64,000 bases of DNA from CAVTBX01 sp963733135. GTDB lineage: Bacteria; Actinomycetota; Thermoleophilia; Gaiellales; Gaiellaceae. Positions 1-8,474 of this stretch are shown here, piece after piece. A program made the position numbers and the translations under genes. Position 1 is the stretch's first letter. Each line of letters begins with the position of its first letter. The notes beneath the pieces are model-generated. The model ran no database searches and was not told the origin of the DNA. It saw only the letters and a program-made list of their open reading frames with translations. The stretch spans positions 186,001 through 250,000 of the forward strand of contig CAVTBX010000010.1 of the NCBI GenBank assembly GCA_963733135.1. Reading direction: 5' to 3'.

Positions 1-2
1 AT

Positions 3-1529
3 CAGACGACGACAGGAGGCTGGACGACCTGGTCGTGGACGGCGAGGGAGCCCGTGGCCTCGTACCTGACGACCGCGACGATCGGAGAGTTCGACCTCCG
101 GGCCTACAGCGACACGATCTCCGGAGACAGGCGCATCCGCTACTGGGACGCGCTCGACCCGGATCTCTTCGACGCGGTGGCGACCCCGCGCACCGGCGAG
201 CAGTTCCTCCTCTCGCAGCAGGCCGACTCCTCCTACAAGCGACTTGTCCGCACGATCTCGGTGCCGGCCGGCGGCGCCCGGCTCTCCTTCTGGGTCACTC
301 GCGACACTGAAGTGAACTGGGACTACTTCTTCGTGGAAGCACGGACGGCCGGGGGGAACGACCGAACCACGCTCCGCGACCTGAACGGGCATACGAGCCG
401 CGACACGGGCTTCTCGTGCCCGGCCTGGCTCGAGCTGCACCCGAACCTGGCTCACTACCAGTCCGCCCGAAAGGACGGCTCGTGCAAGCCACGCGGTACG
501 ACGGGACGCTGGCGCGCTGCGAGCGGAGCGAGTGAGGGCCCGGAGCGTTGGGTCGTCAACCTCTCCCGCTTCGCGGGCAGCGACGTGCGCGTGTCGCTCA
601 GCTACGCGAGCGACGAGAGCATTCAGAACCACGGCGTCTTCATCGACGACATCGTCGTCTCGACCGGAGAGGGCAGCACCTCGTTCGAGGAAGACGGGGA
701 CACGCGCGACGGATGGAGGATCCCCGGCCCTCCGGCGGGAAGCCCACCGAACGAGAACGACTGGATCGTCGGCACGGCTGCGGACACCCCGCCGCCGCTC
801 GGCGTCGTCGCCGAAAACTCGCTGGCACGGCAGAACGAGATCCTCGAGTTCCTGTCCGGCCAGTTCGGCCGCTATCCGTTCGACGTCGCAGGCGGGATCG
901 TCGACGACGACGACCGCATCCAGTTCGCGCTCGAGAATCAGACCCGGCCGATCTACGCGAAGGTCTTCTTCTACGACGCGATCTCGGGCGATTCGGTCGT
1001 CGTGCACGAGCTTGCCCATCAGTGGTTCGGCGACAGCCTCGCGGTGGCCGCGTGGCAGCACATCTGGCTCAACGAGGGCTTCGCGACGTATGCCGAGTGG
1101 CTCTGGAGCGAGCGGGAGGGCCTCGGCACTGCGCAGGAGATCTTCGACGACTTCGCGAGCATCCCCGCCGACGATCCCTTCTGGTCGCTCCCGATCGGCG
1201 ATCCGGGCCCGGATTTCCTCTTCGAGTTCCCCGTCTACGGCCGCGGCGCCATGACGCTTCATGCGCTGCGTCTGGAGGTGGGCGACGAGGACTTCTTCAG
1301 GATCCTCCGGCGCTGGGCCGCGTCCAACGAGAACGGGAACGTCACGACCCCCGAGTTCATCGAGCTCGCCGAGAGTATGTCCGGCCAGAGCCTCGATGCG
1401 CTCTTCGATGCCTGGCTATTCACTCCGGCCAAGCCCGACATCGCCGGGGCGCGCACTGTCGCTCCGAAGGATCGCCGTGCCTCCCTCGGCGTCGGCGCGC
1501 GGCTCCAACGCCTCCACATGCGGCGCTAG
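3..1529 (+). CDS. M1-family zinc metallopeptidase, 5' truncated by window edge
   Basis: The reading frame is open from base 3, so the true start lies outside the window. The fragment begins in the M1 N-terminal domain (TWSWTAREPVASYL) and has the zinc site HELAH (first His codon at 1005) followed by LNEG, giving exactly HEXXH-X18-E. Between the N-terminal domain and the catalytic domain sits a roughly 200-residue insertion with Trp/Asp-rich beta-sandwich character (for example VNLSRFAGSDVRVSLSY and HGVFIDDIVVSTGEG), resembling the immune-inhibitor-A/MAM-like domains seen in secreted peptidases. Family members are zinc aminopeptidases, and the insertion suggests an extracellular protein. The gene ends at a strong bidirectional hairpin shared with the convergent flavoprotein gene. 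Confidence 0.85.
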   Translation, partial: QTTTGGWTTWSWTAREPVASYLTTATIGEFDLRAYSDTISGDRRIRYWDALDPDLFDAVATPRTGEQFLLSQQADSSYKRLVRTISVPAGGARLSFWVTRDTEVNWDYFFVEARTAGGNDRTTLRDLNGHTSRDTGFSCPAWLELHPNLAHYQSARKDGSCKPRGTTGRWRAASGASEGPERWVVNLSRFAGSDVRVSLSYASDESIQNHGVFIDDIVVSTGEGSTSFEEDGDTRDGWRIPGPPAGSPPNENDWIVGTAADTPPPLGVVAENSLARQNEILEFLSGQFGRYPFDVAGGIVDDDDRIQFALENQTRPIYAKVFFYDAISGDSVVVHELAHQWFGDSLAVAAWQHIWLNEGFATYAEWLWSEREGLGTAQEIFDDFASIPADDPFWSLPIGDPGPDFLFEFPVYGRGAMTLHALRLEVGDEDFFRILRRWAASNENGNVTTPEFIELAESMSGQSLDALFDAWLFTPAKPDIAGARTVAPKDRRASLGVGARLQRLHMRR

Positions 1530-1537
1530 CGGTCCCG

Positions 1538-1576
1538 CTGAGGCGGCGCGTCTCCGTGCGAGACGCGCCGCCTCAG
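1538..1576. terminator. Bidirectional hairpin terminator
   Basis: A perfect 16-bp stem (CTGAGGCGGCGCGTCT at 1538-1553 pairing with 1561-1576) with a 7-nt loop lies between two convergent genes. It overlaps the stop codon of the minus-strand flavoprotein gene (1573-1575). There is no clear T tract on either side, which is common for actinobacterial terminators. Confidence 0.75.
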
Positions 1577-3984
1577 CTACGAATCCGCTCGCCGGCCGGG
1601 TCGTAGAGCGGCTCTTCTGCGATCGAGCCCGGCACCGACTCACCGAAGATCTCGATCTCGACCGCCGTACCCGCCTCGGCCTGCTCTGCCGGGACGTACG
1701 CGTACGCGATCGAGCGCTCGGCCGTGTAGCCGTACCCACCGCTCGTCACGCGGCCGACCGGCTCGCCGCCGATCCGCACGGGCTCCGAGCCGAGCGCAAC
1801 CGCGCGCGGTTCCTCCAGGACGACACAGGCGAGGCGACGGTCAGACTCGCGCCGTTCCTCGAGCGCTTCCTTACCGAGGAAGTCCTTGTCCAGCTTGACG
1901 GCGAACCCGAGCCCCGCCTCCCACGGCGTGTCGTCCGGTGTGATGTCGGCCCCCCAGACGCGATAGCCCTTCTCCAGGCGAAGCGAGTCGATCGCCTTGT
2001 AGCCGCCCGCGACCAGCTCGTGCTCGCGGCCGGCCCCCCAGATCGTGTCCCAGAGCCGCAGGCCGAACTCAGTCGGGCAGTAGAGCTCCCAGCCGAGCTC
2101 GCCCACGTACGTGACGCGAAGCGCGAGGCACGGCACCGGGCCGACGGCGATCTCGCGGGCGCGCATGTACGGGAACGCCTCGTTCGAGAGGTCTGAGGTC
2201 GTCAGGGGCTGGAGGATGTCGCGTGCCCGCGGGCCCCACAGCCCGAGGCAGGCGAAGCGCGAGGTGACGTCCTCGACGAGCACCGACCCGTCGTCTGGCG
2301 CCTGCGAGCGGATCCACGCGAGGTCGTGCCGGCCGAACGCGGTGCCCGTGACGATGCGGAACCGCTCGTCGGCGAGTCGCGTGACGGTGAAGTCGCACTC
2401 GATCCCGCCCCGTGCGTTCAGCATCTGCGTGTACGTGACGGCGCCGACGTCCCGCGCGACACGGTTGGCGCAGAGATGCTCGAGGAACTCTCCTGCACCG
2501 GGTCCCGCGACCTCGATCTTGGCGAACGAGGTCTCGTCGAAGAGCGCGGCCGCCTCGCGGCAGGCGCGGTGCTCGGCGCCGATCGCCGGTGACCAGAGCC
2601 GGCCCGCCCAGCCGCGCGGTCGCAAGGACTCGTCGCCGGCCTCGCCGTTCGGCTCGAACCAGTTCGCACGCTCCCAGCCCGATTTCTCGCCGAAGGTCGC
2701 CCCGAGCTCGCGCAGCCGCTCGTAGGTCGGCGAGAGGCGAAGCGGTCGTCCCGCCTCGCGCTCGTGGCCGGGGTACTTGACGTCGTAGTAGGTCGCATAG
2801 ACCTCGGTCGTCCGCGCGAGCGTGTACTCGCGGCTCGCGTAGTGCCCACCGAAGCGCCGCGAGTCCATCTCCCACGTGTCAAGGCTCGGCACACCGTCGA
2901 CGATCCACTCTGCGACGAGCTGTCCGAGCCCACCCGCGCCCGCGAGACCGTGCGCGCAGAAGCCGGCCGCGACCCAGAAACCCCGCACGTCGGAGGGGCC
3001 GAGGATGAACTCGCCGTCCGGCGTGAACGCCTCGGGTCCGTTGACGAGCCGGACGACCTCAGCGTCTTCGAGCCCAGGCACGCGAACGATCGCGTTCGTC
3101 AGAAGCTCTTCGAACCGTTCCCAGTCCTCCTCCAGAAGCCGGCCGTTGAAGTCAGCCGGGATGCCGTCGAGCCCCCACGGCGCCGGGTTGCGTTCGTAGC
3201 CGCCCATGACGAGCCCGCCCGACTCGCCGCGGAAGTAGACGAGGAGCGACGGGTCGCGCATCGTCGGCACGTCCGTCGAGATCCCGCTCGGCCTCGTGAT
3301 CAGATACTCGTGCGCCATCGGGACGATCGGGACGTTGACGCCCGCCAGCGTTCCGATCTCGCCCGCGAACATGCCGCCGGCGTTGACGACGATCTCGGTT
3401 TCGATCGCCCCCTTGTCCGTTTGAACGCCGGTCACTCGGCCTCGCTCCAGGTCGATCGCCGTCACCCGAGTGTTGGTGTAGAGCTCCGCGCCTCGGTTTC
3501 GGGACGCCTGGGCGAGCGCGAAGGTGAGCTGGCTGGGATCGATGTATCCGTCAGTCGGGAGATACGCGGCGCCGAGGACTCCCTCGGTGGACATGGGCGG
3601 GAAGAGCTCCTTCGCCTCGTCAGCCGAGATGAGCTCGAGCGGCAGCCCGAACGTCTTCGCCCAGCCGGCCTGCCGTTGCAGCTCCTCCATGCGTTCCTCG
3701 GAGGACGCAAGCCTGAGCGACCCGACCTCGCGCCAGCCGGTCTCGAGCTCGGCCTCGTCTCCGACGGTGCGATAGAGCTCGACCGAGTTCATCATCATCC
3801 TCGTCAGGCTCAGGGAGCCGCGAAGCTGGCCGACCAGCCCCGCCGAGTGGAAAGTCGAGCCGCTCGTCAGGTCGGCCCGCTCGACGAGCACGACGTCGTC
3901 CCAGCCGAGCCGGGTGAGCCAATAGAGGATGGAGACGCCTCCCACGCCTCCTCCGATGACGACGACGCGGGCCCGCGACTTCAC
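1573..3984 (-). CDS. FAD-dependent dimethylglycine/sarcosine dehydrogenase-like protein (DAO + GcvT domains)
   Basis: This 803-aa protein has an N-terminal FAD/DAO domain (dinucleotide motif VVIGGGVGGVSI near residue 10; TFHSAGLVGQLR, whose His matches the covalent-flavin His of dimethylglycine dehydrogenases). A C-terminal GcvT/folate-binding half follows (from about residue 420; LGELGW-type motif VGELGWELY). Family members oxidatively demethylate N-methylated amino acids and pass the methyl group to tetrahydrofolate. It follows a choline/APH-kinase-like gene by 9 nt, so the two are probably co-transcribed. The GTG start is preceded by TAGGGT-N6, but that TAG is also the stop of the upstream gene, so the -10 match may be fortuitous. 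Substrate (dimethylglycine, sarcosine or another methylamine) is not determined by the sequence. Confidence 0.85.
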   Translation of the reverse strand: MKSRARVVVIGGGVGGVSILYWLTRLGWDDVVLVERADLTSGSTFHSAGLVGQLRGSLSLTRMMMNSVELYRTVGDEAELETGWREVGSLRLASSEERMEELQRQAGWAKTFGLPLELISADEAKELFPPMSTEGVLGAAYLPTDGYIDPSQLTFALAQASRNRGAELYTNTRVTAIDLERGRVTGVQTDKGAIETEIVVNAGGMFAGEIGTLAGVNVPIVPMAHEYLITRPSGISTDVPTMRDPSLLVYFRGESGGLVMGGYERNPAPWGLDGIPADFNGRLLEEDWERFEELLTNAIVRVPGLEDAEVVRLVNGPEAFTPDGEFILGPSDVRGFWVAAGFCAHGLAGAGGLGQLVAEWIVDGVPSLDTWEMDSRRFGGHYASREYTLARTTEVYATYYDVKYPGHEREAGRPLRLSPTYERLRELGATFGEKSGWERANWFEPNGEAGDESLRPRGWAGRLWSPAIGAEHRACREAAALFDETSFAKIEVAGPGAGEFLEHLCANRVARDVGAVTYTQMLNARGGIECDFTVTRLADERFRIVTGTAFGRHDLAWIRSQAPDDGSVLVEDVTSRFACLGLWGPRARDILQPLTTSDLSNEAFPYMRAREIAVGPVPCLALRVTYVGELGWELYCPTEFGLRLWDTIWGAGREHELVAGGYKAIDSLRLEKGYRVWGADITPDDTPWEAGLGFAVKLDKDFLGKEALEERRESDRRLACVVLEEPRAVALGSEPVRIGGEPVGRVTSGGYGYTAERSIAYAYVPAEQAEAGTAVEIEIFGESVPGSIAEEPLYDPAGERIRS

Positions 3985-3993
3985 GGCGTGACC

Positions 3994-4869
3994 CTAACCG
4001 CCGAGGGCTTCTTGAAAAGCGCGGTCGGCCGCCGTTCGCCGGAGCCGCTCGAAGTGCTCGTTCGCGTAACCCTTGAAGTCGAAATCGAGCTCGGAGATCC
4101 CCTGCTGGACGACGCCCCACATCGCCTCTCGGAAGTCCGACATGAAGCGCATGAGGCGCAGAGCGCGCACGTCCTCGGGACGCACCTCACCGAAATAGGC
4201 CGCAAGTAGATCCTCGTTGTCGTCGTCCTCGAGCTCGTGGTTGATCGAGAAGTTCGCCAGGTCGAAGAACCGGTCGCCCATCCCGGCGTACTCCCAATCG
4301 ACGATCCAGAGCCGCTCGCCTCCGAGGATGAAGTTCGCGTTCAGGAGGTCGTTGTGGCACGGCACGAGCGGCGCGCCCTCGCGAGCCTCCTCGATGGCGC
4401 GGGCCTGCTCGTGCGCGAAGTTGTAATCGTCCGGGATCTCGACGCCGTGGCGGACAGCCGTGTCGCGGTAGGTCTCGACGACTCGGAACGAGTCGAACCG
4501 ACCCGGGATCGGCTCGGCCTCGTGGATCCGCTTCAACGTCTCGGCTGCCTGCTCGATCCGAGAATCCGTACGCATCTCGAGCGGCGGGATCGGGCGGCCC
4601 GGGACAAAGCGGGTAACGAGGCAGCTCTCGGACTCGAGGAACGCGACCACTTCAGGCCCGACTCCGAGCCCGGCCGCGAGCTGCGAGGCGGCGTGCTCGA
4701 CGTTCCGCTCGATGCCGAGGAGCTCCGTGTCCTTCCCACCGATCCTGAGGACGAACTCCTCGCCCTCGACGTCGACCTTGAAGTTGTGATTCGTCATGCC
4801 GCCACCGAGCGGCTCGATCTGCGGCTCACGACCCGGCCAGACGCGCTCGGCGATCTCCTCGACCTTCAT
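3994..4869 (-). CDS. Choline/ethanolamine kinase-like (APH-fold) phosphotransferase
   Basis: The 291-aa protein has the APH/choline-kinase catalytic signature CHNDLLNANF (H-x-D-x4-N, around residue 170) and the metal-binding DWEYAGMGDRFFDLANF segment about 20 residues later. The N-terminal phrase PLGGGMTNHNFKV is typical of choline kinases of the LicA type. It would transfer phosphate from ATP to a small amino alcohol. A -10 hexamer TAGGAT ends 6 nt before the ATG, so the mRNA is probably leaderless. Its partner downstream is a dimethylglycine-dehydrogenase-like gene, which fits choline or betaine metabolism, but substrate is inferred. Confidence 0.8.
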   Translation of the reverse strand: MKVEEIAERVWPGREPQIEPLGGGMTNHNFKVDVEGEEFVLRIGGKDTELLGIERNVEHAASQLAAGLGVGPEVVAFLESESCLVTRFVPGRPIPPLEMRTDSRIEQAAETLKRIHEAEPIPGRFDSFRVVETYRDTAVRHGVEIPDDYNFAHEQARAIEEAREGAPLVPCHNDLLNANFILGGERLWIVDWEYAGMGDRFFDLANFSINHELEDDDNEDLLAAYFGEVRPEDVRALRLMRFMSDFREAMWGVVQQGISELDFDFKGYANEHFERLRRTAADRAFQEALGG

Positions 4870-4895
4870 CGGACGATCCTAGACTTCTCCGAGGC

Positions 4896-5321
4896 ATGTC
4901 GATTCCCCTCGTTCGCCATCCCGAGTCGGTCACGATCGTGGCGCTAGACGGGGACGAGATCGTCCTCGTCAGGCAGACCCGTCCCGGTGCCGGAGGGTAT
5001 GTCGTCGAGGTCCCGGCGGGGACGCTCGAGGGCGGCGAACCGCCCGCCGAAGGCGCTCGTCGCGAGCTCGCGGAGGAATGCGGCCTCGCCGCGACAAGGT
5101 GGCAGGAGGTCGGCGGGTTCTGGGTCGTCCCTGCCTATTCGACCGAGTACTCACACGTCTTCGTGGCCGAAGGCCTCTCCCGCGTCGAGTCGCCCGGGCT
5201 CGACGAGGACGAGGACATCGAGGTCGAGCGAGTTCCGGCGGCCGAGGCGAGCCGGCGGGTCGAGGACGCTGGCTCGATCGCCGCACTCGCGCTCTGGGAG
5301 CGCGCGCGAGGTGCGTCCTAG
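4896..5321 (+). CDS. Nudix hydrolase (ADP-ribose pyrophosphatase-like)
   Basis: This 141-aa protein carries a complete Nudix box, GTLEGGEPPAEGARRELAEE followed by CGL (GX5EX7REUXEEXGU), near residues 41-63. VVEVPAGTLEGGE is typical of the ADP-ribose/NUDT5 subgroup, which hydrolyses nucleoside-diphosphate sugars. TAGACT lies 10 nt before the ATG. The 3' end overlaps the convergent nitroreductase gene by 4 nt. Confidence 0.88.
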   Translation: MSIPLVRHPESVTIVALDGDEIVLVRQTRPGAGGYVVEVPAGTLEGGEPPAEGARRELAEECGLAATRWQEVGGFWVVPAYSTEYSHVFVAEGLSRVESPGLDEDEDIEVERVPAAEASRRVEDAGSIAALALWERARGAS

Positions 5322-5830
5322 ACTCGGCGGACGACCTCGTCGAGCGGCTTGCGGTTCGCGCGGGCGCTCCACTCCTCGGGCGTCCGGGAGCCAGCGTCGC
5401 GCTCCCGAGCCGGGTAGCCAAACGTGAGCACGATGTACGGCCTCTGCTCCTCGGCGAGCCCGAGCAGCGTCCCGACGACTTCCGAGTCCGGCATGCCGTT
5501 CGGGGAGCCGCCGACTCCTTCGTCCCATGCTGCGAGGAGCATGTTCTGCACCGCCCGGCCGCAGTCGAAGGCGACGGGGCCTTTGCCCGCTGCCGCGACC
5601 ACGACGACGAGCTTCGCGCCGAGGACGTTGGCCGGCTCGAAGACACTGTCGGCCACTCGGCGCGTGAGCTCCGGATCCTCGACGATCACGAACTCCCAGG
5701 GCTGGCGATTGCTGGCGCTTCCTGCCAGCCGGCCTGCATCCAGGATCCGCTCGACGATCCCGGGAGGCAGCTCGCGGTCGACGTACGTTCGCGTCTCTCG
5801 CCGGCTTGCGATCGCGAGCCTCGTCTCCAT
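5318..5830 (-). CDS. Nitroreductase-family flavoprotein
   Basis: The 170-aa protein shows the nitroreductase FMN-binding pattern: SRRETRTY near the N terminus, AGSASNRQPWEFVIVED around residues 37-53, and GRAVQNMLLAAWDEGVGG around 92-109. Members use FMN and NAD(P)H for two-electron reductions; the substrate cannot be told. TAGGCT ends 6 nt before the ATG, suggesting a leaderless mRNA. It converges on the Nudix gene with a 4-nt overlap. Confidence 0.85.
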   Translation of the reverse strand: METRLAIASRRETRTYVDRELPPGIVERILDAGRLAGSASNRQPWEFVIVEDPELTRRVADSVFEPANVLGAKLVVVVAAAGKGPVAFDCGRAVQNMLLAAWDEGVGGSPNGMPDSEVVGTLLGLAEEQRPYIVLTFGYPARERDAGSRTPEEWSARANRKPLDEVVRRV

Positions 5831-5839
5831 CGGCCGAGC

Positions 5840-6664
5840 CTACAGCGTGAGAAGCGCGACGCCGGCAACCACGATTGTCGCTCCGAGAAAACGCGCTCGG
5901 GTGACTCGTTCACGGAGGATCAGGGCGGCGAGCCCTGTCGCGATCACGATGCTCGTCTCGCGAACGGCCGCGACCGGCGCCGCCGGGGCACGCGCGAGGG
6001 CGGCGAGCACGAGCCCGTAGGAGCCGAATGCTGCGAGCCCGGCGATCGCGACGGCAGGTCGTGCTTCGGCTGCGAGCGTCCGAACTCCACGGCGAGCGCC
6101 GAGCACGGCCGGGTAGACGATCGCCGGTAGGAGCAGCGAGAGCTCGAGGTAGACGAAGGGGGCCGCGTGCTCGATCCCGCGGTCGTCGACGAGCGTGTAG
6201 GCGGCGATGGTTACCGCGATCGCGAGCCCGAAGCTGAGGCCGCTGCGATCCGAGCTCGAGTGGAGCCCGCCGCGGACAAGCAGCACGCCGAGCCCAACGA
6301 AGCAGACGCCCGCGGCGCCGGCGGGGGTGACGTCCGCGCCGAGTGCCGCGAGCCCGACGACGAGGACGAGGACGGGCGCTAAGCCACGGCTGATCGGATA
6401 GACGAGGGATAGGTCGGCCCTCTGGTAGGCGACCGCGAGGAGAGCGAAGTACACGAGCTCGAGCACGCCGCTCGCAGCGAGATAGGGGATCGCCTCACGC
6501 TCGAATCGCCATGTCGCAGCCGCCGCCGGCGCGAAGGCTACGGCCGCGACGAAGAGCATCACGGCCGTGGCGGCCTCCACATCTCGGGTTCTCGCGAGTA
6601 GGAGGTTCCACCCCGCGTGAAGGAACGCGGCGGAGAAGGCGAGCAGGAACGCAGCCGCTGACAT
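5840..6664 (-). CDS. EamA/DMT-family membrane transporter
   Basis: The 274-aa protein is almost entirely hydrophobic with about ten predicted membrane segments and the two-fold EamA repeat (HAGWNLLLARTRDVEAAT near the N terminus; VYPISRGLAPVLVLVVGL in the first half; FGSYGLVLAALARAPAAP in the second). I chose the ATG at 6664 (MSAAAFLLAFSAAFL) because the 15 residues that an upstream start would add are not membrane-like. It probably exports or imports a small metabolite of unknown identity. It is divergent from the VOC gene, with about 40 bp between them for both promoters. Confidence 0.8.
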   Translation of the reverse strand: MSAAAFLLAFSAAFLHAGWNLLLARTRDVEAATAVMLFVAAVAFAPAAAATWRFEREAIPYLAASGVLELVYFALLAVAYQRADLSLVYPISRGLAPVLVLVVGLAALGADVTPAGAAGVCFVGLGVLLVRGGLHSSSDRSGLSFGLAIAVTIAAYTLVDDRGIEHAAPFVYLELSLLLPAIVYPAVLGARRGVRTLAAEARPAVAIAGLAAFGSYGLVLAALARAPAAPVAAVRETSIVIATGLAALILRERVTRARFLGATIVVAGVALLTL

Positions 6665-6707
6665 TGCGGGCCGTAGTCTCGCTGCCGGCGGCGCGTAAGC
6701 TCTCGCC

Positions 6708-7556
6708 ATGAGCGTCCTCCCGGACGGAACCGAGCTGGGCGCGGTTCACCTCACGGTGGGCGACCTGGAGCGTTCGCTCGTCTACTACCGGGAGGTAATC
6801 GGGCTCGAGCTTCAGGAGCGCGAGAACGGACGCGCGTCACTCGGTGCCGGCGAGCGGGAGCTTCTCGTCCTTGTCGAGGATCCGGGCGCCGCACCGGTTG
6901 CCGGCGCGACCGGGCTCTTCCATCTTGCGCTGCTCCTCCCTACTCGCGCCGACCTCGCGCACTGGCTCACCCACGCAGGCCGCGAGGGCATACCTGTGCC
7001 CGGTGCCTCGGATCACTTCGTCAGCGAGGCGCTGTACCTCCGCGACCCCGACCGGCACGGAATCGAGATCTACGCCGACCGGCCGCGCGATGTGTGGGTA
7101 GGGCAAGTAGCCGAGCGCATGACGAGTCTTCCGCTCGACTTGGGCGACATCCTGCGCGAGCTGGACGATCCAGAGTCCGAAGAGTTCGAGGGGCTGCCGC
7201 CCGGGACGACGATCGGGCATCTCCACCTCGCGGTGGCGGACGTGGACGAGACTGCCGCCTTCTACGGTGACGTCCTCGGGTTCAGCCGGACAGCCGAGGT
7301 CCCCGGGCAGGCGGTCTTCTTCGCAGCAGGCGGCTATCACCACCATGTGGCCGGAAACGTCTGGGAGAGCAAGGGCGGACATCCGGCGCCGGACGGCGCC
7401 GCGGCGCTACGCCACGGGACGCTCGTGCTGCCGACGCCTGGCGACAGGGACGCGGTGGTTGCACGGCTGGAAGACGCGGGCTACGCGGTCGAGGATTCAC
7501 CCTTCGGGCCGCTCGTCCGCGATCCGGCCGGCATCCCGCTCGTGCTCGCAGCCTAG
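6708..7556 (+). CDS. Two-domain VOC-family dioxygenase/glyoxalase-like protein
   Basis: The 282-aa protein contains two vicinal-oxygen-chelate domains. The first is GAVHLTVGDLERSLVYYREV at residues 11-30, with FHLALLLP and later RDPDRHGIEIYAD. The second is GHLHLAVADVDETAAFYGDV from about residue 169, with YHHHVAGNVWES. This doubled layout matches CatE-like catechol-2,3-dioxygenase relatives. Metal ligands are likely the His of the first strand of each module and the HGIE-type Glu. TAAGCT ends 6 nt before the ATG, supporting this start and a leaderless transcript. Confidence 0.85.
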   Translation: MSVLPDGTELGAVHLTVGDLERSLVYYREVIGLELQERENGRASLGAGERELLVLVEDPGAAPVAGATGLFHLALLLPTRADLAHWLTHAGREGIPVPGASDHFVSEALYLRDPDRHGIEIYADRPRDVWVGQVAERMTSLPLDLGDILRELDDPESEEFEGLPPGTTIGHLHLAVADVDETAAFYGDVLGFSRTAEVPGQAVFFAAGGYHHHVAGNVWESKGGHPAPDGAAALRHGTLVLPTPGDRDAVVARLEDAGYAVEDSPFGPLVRDPAGIPLVLAA

Positions 7557-7869
7557 GTGAGCGAGGCGAACGGGCTGACGTCCCGAGCACGCTCTCGCGC
7601 CGGTGTCCTCGGTGATCGCTGGCGCCGCCGTGGTCGTGACGGGCGCCGCGATCTTCCTGGTTCGAAGACTGCGCCATGCGGACACCCTGAGGCGGTGAGC
7701 GACGACGAGCACCCAGGCGCCCTAGGAGTTACACGCGCGGGTAAAGCGGGTCCCGACCCTCCCGCCTACCGCCCCCGAGCCTAACGCGAAAAAGCGCGCC
7801 GGTGGGTCACGAAATCGTGCCGAGATCATCGCGGACGAGCGGCCCGGAACAAGAGGCGCTCACGACCGC
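7557..7869. other. 313-bp gap with one possible micro-ORF
   Basis: There is no convincing conventional gene between the VOC gene and the 145-aa gene. The only coding hint is a GTG-started 31-codon frame at 7603-7698 (SSVIAGAAVVVTGAAIFLVR at its N terminus) that would make a single membrane helix with an Arg-rich tail. It has no clear Shine-Dalgarno sequence. I see no terminator or repeat here. Confidence 0.5.
7603..7698 (+). CDS. Possible 31-aa single-pass membrane micropeptide
   Basis: A GTG start at 7603 opens 31 codons ending at TGA 7696-7698. Residues 2-20 form one hydrophobic segment followed by a basic tail (VRRLRHADTLRR), the layout of small type I-oriented membrane peptides. There is no strong ribosome-binding site and no homologue that I recognise. 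It may equally be chance in GC-rich DNA. Confidence 0.25.
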   Translation: MSSVIAGAAVVVTGAAIFLVRRLRHADTLRR

Positions 7870-8307
7870 TCAGTGAGCGGGTGGCTCCCAACCCTCGAGG
7901 ACCGGCGGCTTGTAATCGGTACCGACCGTGGCCGAGCCCTCGACCCATGGGCCGAGCTCGGGCTGGGGGAACTTGGCGTGGTGCTCCTTGAGCTGGATGC
8001 CGTAGGAGTTGCCCGACTGGAGATGCTTGACGAGAACCTTGCGCGCGACGTCATGTTCCTCGCCGGCAGGAATGTCGAAGTAGATCTTCAGAAACGAGTT
8101 CGAGTAGCGGTCGAACACGGCCGGCACACCGTCCTCCTCGAGCAACTCGACGTCCTCGAGCCAGTTCAGATCCTCGCCGGGCGTCGCGGCGAGCAGATCG
8201 ACGTCGTCGATCAGCGAGGCGTCCTCCTGGTACGGGAAGCGATGGCCCGAGAGGTACTCGGCATCGATCGACTGCGTGCGCTCGGGCTGACCGGGGAGCT
8301 GGGGCAT
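7870..8307 (-). CDS. Unrecognised 145-aa protein at end of GS/glutamate-synthase-like operon
   Basis: I do not recognise the family. The protein is soluble and acidic, starts MPQLPGQPERTQSIDAEYLS, and has a central segment NSFLKIYFDIPAGEEHDVAR followed by KVLVKHLQSGNSYGIQLKEH and a Pro/Trp-rich tail (PPVLEGWEPPAH). It contains no cysteine, no membrane helix and no catalytic signature I can name. It is the last gene of a run encoding a glutamine-synthetase-like enzyme and the three glutamate-synthase-type subunits, separated from the FMN subunit by a 163-bp foldback element. A role in that pathway is inferred only from position. Confidence 0.7.
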   Translation of the reverse strand: MPQLPGQPERTQSIDAEYLSGHRFPYQEDASLIDDVDLLAATPGEDLNWLEDVELLEEDGVPAVFDRYSNSFLKIYFDIPAGEEHDVARKVLVKHLQSGNSYGIQLKEHHAKFPQPELGPWVEGSATVGTDYKPPVLEGWEPPAH

Positions 8308-8308
8308 C

Positions 8309-8471
8309 AGCGTCCCCCCAGGTGGTGCTGTCCAGTTCCTGGGACGCGAGCACCAAGCAAGGGGCCGCACTCGTCCGCGGCCAAGGCCGGTGGCCTTCGC
8401 AAGGGCGAGGGTGGTTCCTGGCGCAGCGTGATCGCGTTCCAGGGGCGGGCGAGTACTGCCTGGGGGGACGC
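8309..8471. repeat. Long foldback (MITE-like) element, copy F1
   Basis: The whole interval folds on itself. The ends GCGTCCCCCCAGG (8309-8321) and CCTGGGGGGACGC (8459-8471) are perfect inverted repeats. The arms pair imperfectly throughout, and the centre is AAGGCCGGTGGCCTT (8383-8397). The same apex and similar inner arms (ACCAAGC-R-AGGG, 32 nt before the apex) occur in copy F2 at 27417-27575. It encodes no protein. It lies between the FMN subunit gene and the 145-aa gene and could act as a terminator or RNA-processing site within the operon. Confidence 0.8.
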
Positions 8472-8474
8472 CAC

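Noticed and set aside
2764..4209. Long plus-strand open frame opposite the flavoprotein and kinase genes
   Set aside because: It is the antisense of two well-supported genes, has Arg/Asp/Val-rich composition typical of GC-rich shadow frames and matches no family.
7655..7690. tRNA-like T-loop string GGTTCGA
   Set aside because: No acceptor or anticodon stem can be formed around it.
7557..7784. 75-codon GTG frame after the VOC gene
   Set aside because: Composition is Arg/Pro/Gly-rich, there is no ribosome-binding site, and a shorter hydrophobic frame in another register is more gene-like.
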